Shown here one piece after another: positions 9,034 through 18,330 of a stretch of DNA of 64,000 bases. A program made the position numbers and the translations under genes. Below the pieces are notes generated by a model. The model was given only the letters and a program-made list of their open reading frames with translations, was not told where the DNA came from and did not search any database. The stretch is from Lysinibacillus sp. B2A1. GTDB lineage: Bacteria > Bacillota > Bacilli > Bacillales_A > Planococcaceae. The stretch lies in contig CP027224.1 of NCBI GenBank assembly GCA_002973635.1, forward strand, positions 692,501-756,500. Direction: 5' to 3'. Each line of letters starts with the position of its first letter. Within the stretch, counting starts at the first letter, position 1.

Positions 9034-10031
9034 GTAAAATAGTCGCAGCCTATGTAACCGCCGTTACACTTCTTATCATTAGCATCTGGTGTGGTATAGC
9101 AATAGGCTCCGTTCATATTCCGCTAGAAGTATTGTGGAATAAAGCAGCTGATGAAACGGCTGCCAATATTTTTTGGAAAATACGCCTACCGCGCGTCCTC
9201 CTAGCAGGGCTTGTAGGTGCATCACTTGCCATTGCAGGAGCTGCTTTTCAGGGTTTGTTAAAAAACCCTTTAGCAGATCCTTATACATTAGGTGTTTCTT
9301 CAGGTGCATCAGTTGGTGCTGTAATGACAATATTTTTTGGTATTTCAATTCCAGTAGTTGGCCTTTATGCATTGCCAACCTTTAGTATGTTTGGAGCAGT
9401 ATTAACGATGGTAGCAGTCATGAGCTTTGCAAGAATAGTAGATCGTTCATTGAAAATGGAAACGCTAATTTTAACTGGGGTCATCTTTAGCTCATTTTTA
9501 GGCTCACTTATTTCCTTGATGATTGCCTTATCTGGCGAGGAGTTGAGGCAAGTGATAGGATGGCTGCTTGGTTCTGTATCGATGCGGGGCTGGCCTTTTG
9601 TGCAAATGATTATCCCATTTGTGATTGTAGGTTCATTGATGCTTTGGACCCAAAGAAGGGAATTAAATGTGCTGTTATATGGGGAGGAACGTGCAAAGCA
9701 CTTAGGTGTTAATGTGAAACGTAGTAAGTATTTAATTTTAGTAGGTGGATCCATGCTGACAGGAGCAGCAGTAGCTGTTTCAGGAACGATTGGTTTCGTT
9801 GGATTAGTCGTACCCCATATGACAAGAATGATTTGGGGCTCAGACCACCGTCATTTATTACCATTATCCTTTATAAATGGTGCGACATTGCTTATTATTT
9901 GTGACTTAATTGCAAGAATAATTATTATGCCGAGAGAGCTGCCGATTGGTGTGATTACTGCATTTATTGGGGCACCTGTCTTTTCCTATATTTTTTATAA
10001 GCAGCGAAGAAGCAAGGGGGTACGGGCATGA
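9030..10031 (+). CDS. btuC: Cobalamin ABC transporter permease BtuC
   Basis: This FecCD/BtuC family permease has about ten membrane spans. The family signatures LPRVLLAGLVGASLAIAGAA, NPLADPYTLGVSSGAS and GTIGFVGLVVPHMTRM are visible, the last contacting the ATPase. The GTG start at 9030 overlaps the btuF stop by 4 bp, a sign of coupled translation. It forms a homodimeric channel with the fused ATPase encoded next, with which it overlaps by 4 bp. Confidence 0.93.
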   Translation: MSKIVAAYVTAVTLLIISIWCGIAIGSVHIPLEVLWNKAADETAANIFWKIRLPRVLLAGLVGASLAIAGAAFQGLLKNPLADPYTLGVSSGASVGAVMTIFFGISIPVVGLYALPTFSMFGAVLTMVAVMSFARIVDRSLKMETLILTGVIFSSFLGSLISLMIALSGEELRQVIGWLLGSVSMRGWPFVQMIIPFVIVGSLMLWTQRRELNVLLYGEERAKHLGVNVKRSKYLILVGGSMLTGAAVAVSGTIGFVGLVVPHMTRMIWGSDHRHLLPLSFINGATLLIICDLIARIIIMPRELPIGVITAFIGAPVFSYIFYKQRRSKGVRA

Positions 10032-11485
10032 TTGTCGTTGAACATCTATCAGGTGGCTATGATGACGTACCAATCGTCAAAGATATCAGTTTTTCAGTGG
10101 AAAAGGGAAAAATATTAGGGATTTTAGGTCCAAATGGTAGTGGGAAATCTACACTGTTAAAAGTAATTAGCGGCATATTACCAGCTAAGGCAGGTACTAT
10201 AAAAGTAGATGGCAAAAATATTAGTTCTTACAATGCTCGTGCTTTGGCAAAAAAAATGGCCGTTCTTCCACAATTACATGCGAATGCTTTCTCAAACAGT
10301 GTACGAGAGGCTGTATCACTTGGAAGATATCCACATCAATCAGGGTTCTTTTCCAGCTGGTTGGATAAAGATGAACAAGCAGTACAACATGCAATGGCAC
10401 AAACAGGTGTGACACGCTATGAGCAGACATCCATGGAATTTTTATCGGGTGGTGAGCAGCAACGAGTTTTTGTAGCCCAAGCTTTAGCGCAGACAGCAGA
10501 AATATTATTGCTAGATGAACCAACCAATCATTTAGATATTGCACATCAGCGGCAAATATTAGATATGGTACGGAAAGAAGCGGTAGAATGCGGATTAACC
10601 GTTATTATGGTGTTACATGATATGAACTTAGCTTCTCTTTATTGCGACGAATTATTATTAATGGAATCGGGGCAGATGCGTGCATTTGGGGTACCCCATG
10701 AAGTATTGATGGCTTCTCAAATTGAAGATGTCTATCAGGCGAGGGTAGCGACCTATGCGCACCCTGAAATTCCAAAACCGCAAATAACAATGATGCCAGC
10801 ATCGGTTGAACATCTGCAACGTGCACATATTAGCAGAGAAAATTTTACGGTTACTGAACATTATATTCAGTTAAAATCTGATTTTCCTTTAAAAACTGTT
10901 TCCTCTGCTGTTCATAACCCAGGGATTGGCTGGTATGATTGTCTTTTAAATCGCTCAGTTCCAGGGGAGTATGTCATAAGTGATGTAAAGCGAGAGGTCG
11001 CATCATTTTTACAAAGGGAGAATTTTTCTTCAACGAGTACGGTTGTTATGTTAACAGCTGTTCCATCAAGGCTAGTAGCGATTAATGAATATACGGCATC
11101 CTTTGGCAGTGTGCTCGTTGCCGTTACTGCTGGTGTGGGCAATGCTGTGGATGTTTCTCGTGCACATGAACGACAGATTGAACCATATATTGGTACTATA
11201 AATACATGGGTTATTATCAATGGAAGTCTATCGGAGGAAGCTTTTTTCCAAGCAATGATGACTGCGAATGAGGCAAAAACCAAGGCACTTCAGTCAGAAG
11301 ATATTCGCGATGAGCTTAGTGGAACCATTGCAACAGGGACTGCTACAGATAGTTTGTTGATTGCTGCTACACAAAAAGGCGAAGAAATGCTATATGGTGG
11401 ACCCATTACAGAGGTAGGGAAAATCATTGGTAAAGGTGTTTTTGCGACAACTGTGCAAGCCATTAAAAATTATAAAACTGGATGA
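10028..11485 (+). CDS. btuD: BtuD ATPase fused to CbiZ adenosylcobinamide amidohydrolase
   Basis: Residues 1 to about 255 are an ABC ATPase (Walker A GPNGSGKST, signature LSGGEQQR, Walker B ILLLDEP). Residues from about 270 to 485 match CbiZ, with GIGWYDCLLNRSVP, VVMLTAVPS and VAVTAGVGNAVDVSRA. CbiZ removes the aminopropanol side chain from adenosylcobinamide to yield adenosylcobyric acid, allowing salvage of incomplete corrinoids. The fusion ties import to salvage at the membrane. Comparable ABC-CbiZ fusions are known in some bacilli, as I recall B. halodurans. Whether downstream corrinoid assembly genes exist elsewhere cannot be seen here. Confidence 0.92.
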   Translation: MIVVEHLSGGYDDVPIVKDISFSVEKGKILGILGPNGSGKSTLLKVISGILPAKAGTIKVDGKNISSYNARALAKKMAVLPQLHANAFSNSVREAVSLGRYPHQSGFFSSWLDKDEQAVQHAMAQTGVTRYEQTSMEFLSGGEQQRVFVAQALAQTAEILLLDEPTNHLDIAHQRQILDMVRKEAVECGLTVIMVLHDMNLASLYCDELLLMESGQMRAFGVPHEVLMASQIEDVYQARVATYAHPEIPKPQITMMPASVEHLQRAHISRENFTVTEHYIQLKSDFPLKTVSSAVHNPGIGWYDCLLNRSVPGEYVISDVKREVASFLQRENFSSTSTVVMLTAVPSRLVAINEYTASFGSVLVAVTAGVGNAVDVSRAHERQIEPYIGTINTWVIINGSLSEEAFFQAMMTANEAKTKALQSEDIRDELSGTIATGTATDSLLIAATQKGEEMLYGGPITEVGKIIGKGVFATTVQAIKNYKTG

Positions 11486-11500
11486 TAGGAGATGAGAGAG

Positions 11501-12064
11501 ATGAAGCTTTACACGAAAACAGGGGATACAGGCAAAACAAGTCTTATTGGTGGACGTGTTGACAAGGATAGCTTACGAGTGGAAACTTACGGGGCTATTG
11601 ATGAATTAAATTCATTTATTGGCAAGGCAGTGAGTGAATTGGATCGTGAGCTTTTTAAGGATATTCTTATAGACTTAGAAGCAATTCAGCATGAGCTTTT
11701 TGATGCAGGAGGGGACCTTGCAAATGTTATGAAGGAGCGTCATTATAAGCTTACGGAGCAACCGATTGAAGTGCTGGAATCTCGAATAGATGCTTTATCA
11801 GATGAAGCACCGCCTTTACAGCGTTTTATTTTACCTGGGGGTGCTCCAGCCGCTGCAACCTTACACATTGCCCGTACAGTTGCACGTCGAGCAGAACGTC
11901 AAATGGTAACCCTCATGAAGGAGATTCAGGATGTACCGACAATTGTCCAAAAGTATTTAAACCGACTATCTGATTATTTATTTGCTGCTGCACGAGTTGT
12001 GAATTTTAGACTGAAGGTTTCTGATATTGAGTATATTCGAAGCGGTAATGTTTTTAAAAACTAA
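11501..12064 (+). CDS. yvqK: Cob(I)alamin adenosyltransferase, PduO type
   Basis: It transfers the adenosyl group of ATP to cob(I)alamin, making coenzyme B12. The N-terminal KTGDTGKTSLIGG ATP-binding motif, YGAIDELNSFIG, and the C-terminal RAERQM and LNRLSDYLFAAAR motifs are diagnostic of the PduO/MMAB family. An in-frame ATG at 11492 overlaps the ribosome binding site, so ATG at 11501 (187 residues, MKLYTKTGDTG) is preferred. It completes the B12 operon, and its product is the cofactor of the mutase IcmF encoded 8 kb downstream. Confidence 0.94.
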   Translation: MKLYTKTGDTGKTSLIGGRVDKDSLRVETYGAIDELNSFIGKAVSELDRELFKDILIDLEAIQHELFDAGGDLANVMKERHYKLTEQPIEVLESRIDALSDEAPPLQRFILPGGAPAAATLHIARTVARRAERQMVTLMKEIQDVPTIVQKYLNRLSDYLFAAARVVNFRLKVSDIEYIRSGNVFKN

Positions 12065-12091
12065 GGTAAAATTATTGTAAAGAAAATGAAA

Positions 12092-12130
12092 AATGGCTAC
12101 TTTGAAAAAATTCAGGGTGGCTTTTTTTCT
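12092..12130 (+). terminator. Terminator of the B12 operon
   Basis: GGCTACTTTGAA pairs with TTCAGGGTGGCT, with several G-T pairs, around AAAA and is followed by seven T residues. Confidence 0.75.
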
Positions 12131-12177
12131 TGGAAAGTGTAAGAATATAAAATTATCAGAAATATTTCCGTTTTATG

Positions 12178-12207
12178 TTGACTGAATGCTCACTCATTTA
12201 TTAGAAT
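12178..12207 (+). promoter_or_regulatory. Promoter with TetR/FadR-like operator upstream of the Fe-S reductase
   Basis: TTGACT (12178-12183) and TAGAAT (12202-12207) with an 18-bp spacer form the promoter. The element TGAATGCTCACTCATTTA (12183-12200) fills the spacer and resembles the TGAATGA-N-TA-N-TCATTCA box of Bacillus FadR. It matches, in reverse orientation, the element at 14663-14683 before the thiolase gene. The local TetR regulator (19471-20106) or FadR itself could bind. Confidence 0.55.
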
Positions 12208-12302
12208 AGGAATATAATGATGGAATGACGTACATTTAAGTATGAGCTAGCAAATTTACCACAAAGAGAGAAAATTACGACAAACTAAAGGGGGGACCAA
12301 CC

Positions 12303-14537
12303 ATGAGTCCATTATTAATTGCAAACATTGTTTTAACAGTCGTGGTTGTGCTTTATGCAGTAGGATTGTTTTTCTATCTGTTAAAAACACGCTATAAGTT
12401 TGTGCAATTGGGGAAAAAGGTTGAGTTTGATGAAAGTGTAAAAGAACGAATTCGTTATATTATGGTCAATGTATTTGGCCAAAATAAACTTCTGAAAGAT
12501 CCAAAGAGTGGATTAATTCACGTGATGTTCTTCTATGGATTTTTAATGGTGCAGCTAGGAGCCATTGATTTAATTTGGAAGGGATTAGTACCTGAATCAC
12601 ATTTGCCGCTGGGCATTTTCTATGGTGTCTTTACGTTCTTCCAAGAGCTTGTGGTCTTAATGATTTTAGTAGCAGTTGTCTGGGCGTTTTATCGCCGTTA
12701 TGTAGAAAAGCTAGTACGTCTAAAACGAGGCTGGAAAAACGGTCTTGTATTAATTTTCATTGGCGGCTTAATGATATCAACATTAATCGCTAATGGTATG
12801 GGGTTAATTTGGCATGGTGAGGAATTAACATATACGGAACCAGTTGCTTCTAGTATTGCTGCTATTTTTAGTTTCCTACCAGAAACAGCAGCTGCAGCTA
12901 TATTCTATGTGATGTGGTGGGCACACTTATTAATTTTATTAACATTCCTAGTGTATGTACCGCAATCCAAGCACTTCCACTTAATTGTTAGTCCACTTAA
13001 TGTTTATATGAATCGTCTAGATCGTGTAGGAACGCTAACACCGATCGACTTTGAAGCATTAGAGGAAGCTGGAGAAAATGCTGACAGTGAAGATGAGATG
13101 CCATCTATTGGGGTTGGACGCATTCAGGACTTTACGCAAAAGCAAATGCTAGATTTATATTCCTGTGTAGAATGTGGGCGCTGTACAAATATGTGTCCTG
13201 CAACAGGAACAGGTAAAATGCTATCACCGATGGATTTAATCGTGAAGCTTCGTGACCATTTAACATTTACAGGTGCAGTGGTGACAAAGCAAAAGCCGTG
13301 GGTACCTTATCAATTCTTTGCTAATACAAAGGGAAATCAGTTAGCAATGGCGGCTGGTGCCGAGGGTGCGGTAATTGAAGATATTTATAGTCCATCTTTA
13401 ATCGGTGAAGTGATTACGGAAGAAGAGATATGGGCATGTACGACTTGTCGTAACTGTGAGGATCAATGTCCAGTTATGAATGAACATGTCGATAAAATTA
13501 TTGACCTTCGTCGTTATTTAACAATGACAGAAGGGAAAGTAAATCCAGATGCACAACGTGCGATGACAAATATCGAGCGTCAAGGAAATCCTTGGGGCTT
13601 AAACCGTAAAGAAAAAGAAAATTGGCGCGACCTTGATCCAACAATCCACATTCCAACAGTCAAAGAGCTGAAAAAATCTGGCGAGGAAATGGAATATTTA
13701 TTATGGGTAGGATCAATGGGTGCATTTGATAACCGCTCACAAAAAATTGCCTTAGCCTTCTGTCGCCTATTAAATGAGGCAGGCGTGAAATTTGCGATTT
13801 TAGGAAATAAAGAGAAAAATTCAGGAGATACACCTCGTCGTTTAGGAAATGAATTTTTATTCCAAGAGCTTGCGACAGCGAATATTGATGAGTTTGAGAA
13901 AAACGATGTGAAGAAAATTGTGACAATCGATCCTCATGCTTACAATATCTTCAAAAACGAATATCAAGACTTTGGCTGGAAGGGTGAAGTATATCATCAC
14001 ACAGAGCTGTTAAATCAGCTGATTGAGGAAAATCGACTTGCGTTGAATTATGAAGTTCATGAAACAATTGTCTTCCATGATTCTTGTTACTTAGGTCGTT
14101 ATAACGATGTTTATGATGCACCGCGTGAGATACTACGAGGTATTCCAGGCGTGAAGCTTGTAGAAATGGAACGTAATCGCGAAACGGCTATGTGCTGTGG
14201 TGCGGGTGGTGGCTTAATGTGGATGGAAGAACATGTTGGTAACCGTATTAATGTTGCACGTACAGAGCAGGCTTTAGCAACGAATGCATCTGTTATTTCA
14301 TCAGGCTGTCCATACTGCTTAACGATGCTAGAAGATGGTACAAAGGCAAAAGAGGTTGAGGATACAATTGGAACATTCGACGTTGCAGAACTATTAGAGC
14401 GGTCTGTGTTTGGTGAAAAAGGGAAAGCTGTTGAAAACCCTGCTGAAGAAGCTGCAGAGGAGATGCTTGAAGAGGTAGTGGCTTCTGTAGACAATGTCGA
14501 ACAAGACAAGAATGTAGAAATTAACGCAGAGAAATGA
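12303..14537 (+). CDS. ywjF: EtfD-like membrane Fe-S oxidoreductase (YwjF family), ETF:menaquinone route
   Basis: The first 230 or so residues hold about five membrane spans of NarI/heme-b type. Two 4Fe-4S ferredoxin motifs follow (CVECGRCTNMCP and CTTCRNCEDQCP), then two CCG-type cysteine-rich domains (HDSCYLGRYN ... MCCGAGGG, SSGCPYC) as in heterodisulfide reductase HdrD. Homologues such as B. subtilis YwjF and mycobacterial EtfD are linked to passing electrons from electron-transfer flavoprotein to menaquinone during beta-oxidation. The thiolase and dehydrogenase genes downstream agree. The acidic C-terminal tail is variable. Cofactors are inferred from motifs only. Confidence 0.9.
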   Translation: MSPLLIANIVLTVVVVLYAVGLFFYLLKTRYKFVQLGKKVEFDESVKERIRYIMVNVFGQNKLLKDPKSGLIHVMFFYGFLMVQLGAIDLIWKGLVPESHLPLGIFYGVFTFFQELVVLMILVAVVWAFYRRYVEKLVRLKRGWKNGLVLIFIGGLMISTLIANGMGLIWHGEELTYTEPVASSIAAIFSFLPETAAAAIFYVMWWAHLLILLTFLVYVPQSKHFHLIVSPLNVYMNRLDRVGTLTPIDFEALEEAGENADSEDEMPSIGVGRIQDFTQKQMLDLYSCVECGRCTNMCPATGTGKMLSPMDLIVKLRDHLTFTGAVVTKQKPWVPYQFFANTKGNQLAMAAGAEGAVIEDIYSPSLIGEVITEEEIWACTTCRNCEDQCPVMNEHVDKIIDLRRYLTMTEGKVNPDAQRAMTNIERQGNPWGLNRKEKENWRDLDPTIHIPTVKELKKSGEEMEYLLWVGSMGAFDNRSQKIALAFCRLLNEAGVKFAILGNKEKNSGDTPRRLGNEFLFQELATANIDEFEKNDVKKIVTIDPHAYNIFKNEYQDFGWKGEVYHHTELLNQLIEENRLALNYEVHETIVFHDSCYLGRYNDVYDAPREILRGIPGVKLVEMERNRETAMCCGAGGGLMWMEEHVGNRINVARTEQALATNASVISSGCPYCLTMLEDGTKAKEVEDTIGTFDVAELLERSVFGEKGKAVENPAEEAAEEMLEEVVASVDNVEQDKNVEINAEK

Positions 14538-14620
14538 TGGCTATTGTAGAAATATTTTAGTTATCTGAAAAATATAAATTGCACAATAAATAATTGTTTT
14601 GTAGAATAAGATTAAATGGG

Positions 14621-14652
14621 AATGGGAGTGAGGCTTTAAACTCCCATTTTTC
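14621..14652 (+). terminator. Terminator after the Fe-S reductase
   Basis: The perfect 9-bp arms AATGGGAGT and ACTCCCATT are followed by a T-rich run, so the reductase is probably a separate transcript from the thiolase operon. Confidence 0.8.
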
Positions 14653-14662
14653 ATAGAGAAAA

Positions 14663-14683
14663 ACCGAGCGAGCGTTCAGTCAA
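14663..14683 (-). promoter_or_regulatory. Second copy of the TetR/FadR-like operator, before the thiolase operon
   Basis: Read on the minus strand the site is TTGACTGAACGCTCGCTCGG plus T. It matches the site before the Fe-S reductase at 18 of 22 positions including the flanking GTTG. A possible -10 GATAAT is at 14696-14701. Shared control of the two acyl-CoA catabolic transcripts is inferred. Confidence 0.5.
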
Positions 14684-14735
14684 CAATGGTGCTCTGATAA
14701 TTCATAGAGTACGTAAAACAAAAGGGGTGTTTTAC

Positions 14736-15941
14736 TTGAATAGAGCTGTTATTTTAGCAGGAGCAAGGACGGCATTTGGGAAGTTTGGAGGTTCACTTTC
14801 AGCATTAAGTGCAAGTGATTTAGGTGCTATTGCCATAAGGGGCGCACTAGAGAGAGCGAATATTTCACCGGATGCTGTGAATGAAGTGATTTTAGGCTCC
14901 GTTTTACAAGGGGGACAGGGCCAAATTCCTTCTAGACAGGCTGCGATTAAAGCAGACTTACCGAAAGCTGTAAAAACAGAAACGATTAACAAAGTTTGTG
15001 CTTCAGGAATGCGTGCTGTCACACTAGCAGATCAGCTTATTCGTTTAGGGGACGAAGAAGTGATTATCGCTGGTGGTATGGAATCAATGTCCAATGCACC
15101 GTACTATCTACAAAATGGTCGAACAGGGTTACGTATGGGTGATTCAACAATGGTGGATGGAATGTTATATGATGGTTTAACATGTGCTTTCGATAAGGCA
15201 AGACCGCATATGGGAAGCTACGGCAATTCAACAGCCAAAGAGTTTTCATTAAGCCGTGAGGAGCAGGATGATTGGTCTGTTCGCAGTCATGAGCGCGCAC
15301 TGTCAGCAATTGAAAAAGGTTATTTTGCTGAAGAAATCGTGCCTGTAGAAATCCCACAACGTAAGGGAGAGCCACTTCTAGTTGATACAGATGAGGCACC
15401 AAGAGCGGGTACGTCCTTGGAGGTACTTGCGAAGCTTAGACCAGCCTTTGATAAGGATGGAACTATTACAGCGGGTAACGCACCTGGGGTAAATGATGGT
15501 GCATGTGCACTAGTAGTCATGAGCGAAGAACGTGCAGCACGTGAAGGCAGAGAGCCACTAGCAATAATCATTGGTCATGAAGAACTTGCCATTGAGCCAG
15601 CGAACTTCCCGCAAACACCTGGTCTGGTGATTAATAAATTGCTGGAAAAGACAGGGAAATCATTAACGGACATTGATTTAATTGAAATCAATGAGGCCTT
15701 TGCCGCAGTAGCGTTAGTTAGCAAACAGCTAGCGGATTTAGATGCTGAAAAGGTCAATGTGAATGGTGGAGCAGTAGCGCTAGGTCATCCAATAGGTGCA
15801 TCTGGAGCACGTATTATTTTAACGCTTGCGCAGGAATTAAAGCGTCGTGGCGGTGGCATCGGAATTGCAGCAATTTGTTCAGGTGGTGGGCAAGGAGATG
15901 CAATTATGATTGAAGTACCGAAAACAGGGGGACATGAATGA
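14736..15941 (+). CDS. Acetyl-CoA C-acyltransferase (thiolase)
   Basis: It cleaves 3-ketoacyl-CoA with CoA, releasing acetyl-CoA, or runs the reverse condensation. The nucleophile Cys lies in [11 protein letters not shown], and the [10 protein letters not shown] histidine and CSGGGQGDA cysteine complete the active site. TTG at 14736 ([18 protein letters not shown]) lies 8 bp after AAAGGGGTG and is preferred over GTG at 14727, which overlaps that site. The start of the next gene overlaps the stop. The size of about 402 residues is typical. Degradative and biosynthetic thiolases cannot be told apart with certainty here; the context favours degradation. Confidence 0.93.
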   Translation: MNRAVILAGARTAFGKFGGSLSALSASDLGAIAIRGALERANISPDAVNEVILGSVLQGGQGQIPSRQAAIKADLPKAVKTETINKVCASGMRAVTLADQLIRLGDEEVIIAGGMESMSNAPYYLQNGRTGLRMGDSTMVDGMLYDGLTCAFDKARPHMGSYGNSTAKEFSLSREEQDDWSVRSHERALSAIEKGYFAEEIVPVEIPQRKGEPLLVDTDEAPRAGTSLEVLAKLRPAFDKDGTITAGNAPGVNDGACALVVMSEERAAREGREPLAIIIGHEELAIEPANFPQTPGLVINKLLEKTGKSLTDIDLIEINEAFAAVALVSKQLADLDAEKVNVNGGAVALGHPIGASGARIILTLAQELKRRGGGIGIAAICSGGGQGDAIMIEVPKTGGHE

Positions 15942-16792
15942 TGGGTATCCAAAAGGTAATGGTCATTGGTGCAGGACAAATGGGCTCTGGCATTGCACAA
16001 GTTTGTGCACAGGCAGGCTATGAGGTCAAATTGAATGATATGAAGCAAGAGTTTTTCGAACGTGGTCTAGGAGTTATTACGAAAAATTTATCACGCGATG
16101 TAGAAAAAGGTCGTAAAACAGAAGAAGAGAAAGCGGCTATATTAGGTCGTATCGTGATGTCACTAGATTTACAGGATGCTAGTGATGTAGATATTATCAT
16201 CGAGGCTGCTGTAGAAAATATGGAAGTGAAGCAATCTATTTTTAAGCAAATTGATCAAATTGCACCAGCACATGCTATTTTAGCTACGAATACATCTTCA
16301 CTTCCAATTACAGAAATCGCAGCTGTTACTAATCGTCCAGAGCAAGTAATTGGGATGCATTTTATGAATCCTGTTCCTGTTATGAAGCTAGTGGAAATCA
16401 TTCGAGGATTAGCAACGAGTGATGAAGTCTATAAAGCAGTGGAAGACATGACAGTAAAAGTATCCAAAACACCAGTGGAAGTAAATGATTTCCCAGGCTT
16501 TATTTCAAATCGTATTTTACTCCCTATGATTAACGAAGCAATTTATGCATTGTATGAGGGTGTAGCAACTAAGGAAGCAATCGATGATGTGATGAAGCTT
16601 GGTATGAATCATCCGATGGGACCATTAACGCTGGCAGACTTTATTGGCCTTGATACATGTCTCTACATCATGGAGATTTTACATGAGGGCTTAGGTGATA
16701 GTAAGTATAGACCTTGTCCACTGCTTCGTAAATATGTGGCAGCGGGCTGGCTAGGAAAGAAATCAGGAAGAGGCTTTTACGTTTATGAATAA
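15938..16792 (+). CDS. 3-hydroxybutyryl-CoA dehydrogenase (HBD family)
   Basis: This NAD-dependent enzyme oxidises 3-hydroxyacyl-CoA to 3-ketoacyl-CoA, the step before the thiolase. The Rossmann motif [20 protein letters not shown] opens the protein, the catalytic [19 protein letters not shown] is mid-protein, and the C-terminal dimer domain carries [16 protein letters not shown]. Its 284 residues suit the single-domain short-chain form (mmgB-like). Two adjacent ATGs, 15938 and 15941, are both acceptable after AGGGGG. It overlaps the thiolase gene by 4 bp. Confidence 0.95.
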   Translation: MMGIQKVMVIGAGQMGSGIAQVCAQAGYEVKLNDMKQEFFERGLGVITKNLSRDVEKGRKTEEEKAAILGRIVMSLDLQDASDVDIIIEAAVENMEVKQSIFKQIDQIAPAHAILATNTSSLPITEIAAVTNRPEQVIGMHFMNPVPVMKLVEIIRGLATSDEVYKAVEDMTVKVSKTPVEVNDFPGFISNRILLPMINEAIYALYEGVATKEAIDDVMKLGMNHPMGPLTLADFIGLDTCLYIMEILHEGLGDSKYRPCPLLRKYVAAGWLGKKSGRGFYVYE

Positions 16793-16861
16793 TCCTATGG
16801 GGATGGGACCATTTCAAGAAAATGTAATGCTGCGGGACAACTTAGAGGGGTGACAATATAG

Positions 16862-17998
16862 ATGCATTTACAGTTTACAGATGAACAAATAATGATGCGA
16901 GATATGGTTCGAGATTTTGCACAGGAAAAAATTGAACCATGGGTAGAGCGCATGGAGGCAGGAGAGTTTCCACGTGAGCTTCTTGGACAAATGGGTGAAC
17001 TTGGATTGATGGGAATCACAACGCCAGAAGAGTTGGGCGGGGCAGCGATGGATTTTACATCGTACATAATTGCTATTAACGAACTATCGAAGGTGAGTGC
17101 AGTAATGGGCGTTATTTTATCCGTTCATACTTCAGTAGGCACCAATCCAATTATTTATTTTGGAAATGAAGAGCAAAAGAAACGCTATGTTCCAAGGCTT
17201 GCAGCAGGTGAATATTTAGGAGCATTCTGTTTAACAGAACCAAGTGCTGGCTCAGACGCTGGCTCGTTACAATCAAAGGCAGTTCAAGATGGCGATGAGT
17301 ATGTCATTAACGGCTCCAAAGTATTTATAACAAATGGTGGAGAGGCTGATGTGTATATTGTATTCGCATCGACAAACCCTGCTGAAAAAACACGCGGCAT
17401 TTCTGCGTTTATAGTTGAGAAGGGAACGCCAGGCTTAATTATCGGTAAAGATGAACAGAAAATGGGCTTACATGGCTCTCGTACAGTTCAGCTCACATTC
17501 GATAATTGCCGTGTACCAGCCGAAAACCTACTTGGGAAAGAGGGAGAAGGCTTTAAAATTGCAATGGCTAACTTAGATGTTGGAAGAATTGGAATTGCAG
17601 CACAGGCTTTAGGGATTGCGGAAGCAGCTCTTGAGGCAGCTACGGCATATGCAAAAGAGCGTGTTCAATTTGGTAAACCGATTGTTGCACAGCAAGGAGT
17701 TGGCTTTAAGCTAGCGGATATGGCCACAGCTGTAGAATCAGCAAAATTATTAGTCTATCGAGCTGCTGATTTGCGTTCGAAGGGTTTACCGTGTGGAGCA
17801 GAAGCGTCGATGGCGAAACTATTTGCCTCACGCACAGCTGTCCAAACCGCAATAGAGGCTGTCCAAATTTTTGGTGGCTATGGCTACACGGAAGATTATC
17901 CAGTAGAGCGTTATTTCCGGGATGCAAAGGTAACAGAAATCTATGAAGGTACAAGTGAAATTCAACGGTTAGTTATTAGTAAACATTTACTGAAATAA
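16862..17998 (+). CDS. Acyl-CoA dehydrogenase (short-chain type), first copy
   Basis: This FAD enzyme introduces the alpha,beta double bond into short or branched acyl-CoAs and passes electrons to ETF. Visible are the FAD-binding signature CLTEPSAGSDAGS, the RVQFGKPI motif and the C-terminal catalytic Glu in [19 protein letters not shown]. Its 378 residues are typical. It lies 69 bp after the hydroxyacyl-CoA dehydrogenase with an AGAGGGG ribosome binding site. It is clearly paralogous to the next dehydrogenase, from which it is separated by the 21-bp repeat array. Confidence 0.95.
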   Translation: MHLQFTDEQIMMRDMVRDFAQEKIEPWVERMEAGEFPRELLGQMGELGLMGITTPEELGGAAMDFTSYIIAINELSKVSAVMGVILSVHTSVGTNPIIYFGNEEQKKRYVPRLAAGEYLGAFCLTEPSAGSDAGSLQSKAVQDGDEYVINGSKVFITNGGEADVYIVFASTNPAEKTRGISAFIVEKGTPGLIIGKDEQKMGLHGSRTVQLTFDNCRVPAENLLGKEGEGFKIAMANLDVGRIGIAAQALGIAEAALEAATAYAKERVQFGKPIVAQQGVGFKLADMATAVESAKLLVYRAADLRSKGLPCGAEASMAKLFASRTAVQTAIEAVQIFGGYGYTEDYPVERYFRDAKVTEIYEGTSEIQRLVISKHLLK

Positions 17999-18030
17999 AG
18001 TCCTATTTTATGTTGCAAAGTTGATATTTG

Positions 18031-18198
18031 GCTCAGGTGATGTGGGGAACCGCTCAGGTTGGGAGGAGAACCACTCAGGTAGCCAAGGAAATTGCTCGGG
18101 TAAGGCAGAGAACCGCTCGAGTAGCCAAAGAAATTGCTCAGATGAACCCGAAAACTGCTCGGGCAGCCAAGTAAACTGCTCAGCCCAATAAGCTAATA
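18031..18198. repeat. 21-bp-period intergenic tandem repeat (8 units)
   Basis: Units begin at 18031, 18052, 18073, 18094, 18115, 18136, 18157 and 18178, exactly 21 bp apart. Most start GCTCRGGT; one class continues AGCCAAGGAAATT-like and another ends GAGAACC. It fills most of the gap between the two dehydrogenase genes. The minus-strand frame through it reads heptad-like repeats (EQF, ERF) but has no ribosome binding site, so I treat it as non-coding. Confidence 0.9.
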
Positions 18199-18330
18199 AC
18201 CCATGTCGTGCCGAGATTCCAATCGCTACTAGAATGCACAAAGTCAAAGAGCAATCATCAAAGAAGCGTAATCACCTAGAAATCAATAGTTTAGCAATAA
18301 TAGAGTCTAACTAAAAAGGGGAAATGGACA

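Noticed and set aside
14111..14509. Minus-strand 132-codon open frame inside the Fe-S reductase gene
   Set aside because: Shadow of the real gene: serine-rich low-complexity product, no ribosome binding site, and full overlap with conserved CCG-domain coding sequence.
18008..18247. Minus-strand open frame of 79 codons with heptad-like EQF/ERF repeats
   Set aside because: It arises because the 21-bp repeat equals seven codons. There is no ribosome binding site before its TTG, and the composition is unlike a membrane or coiled-coil protein.
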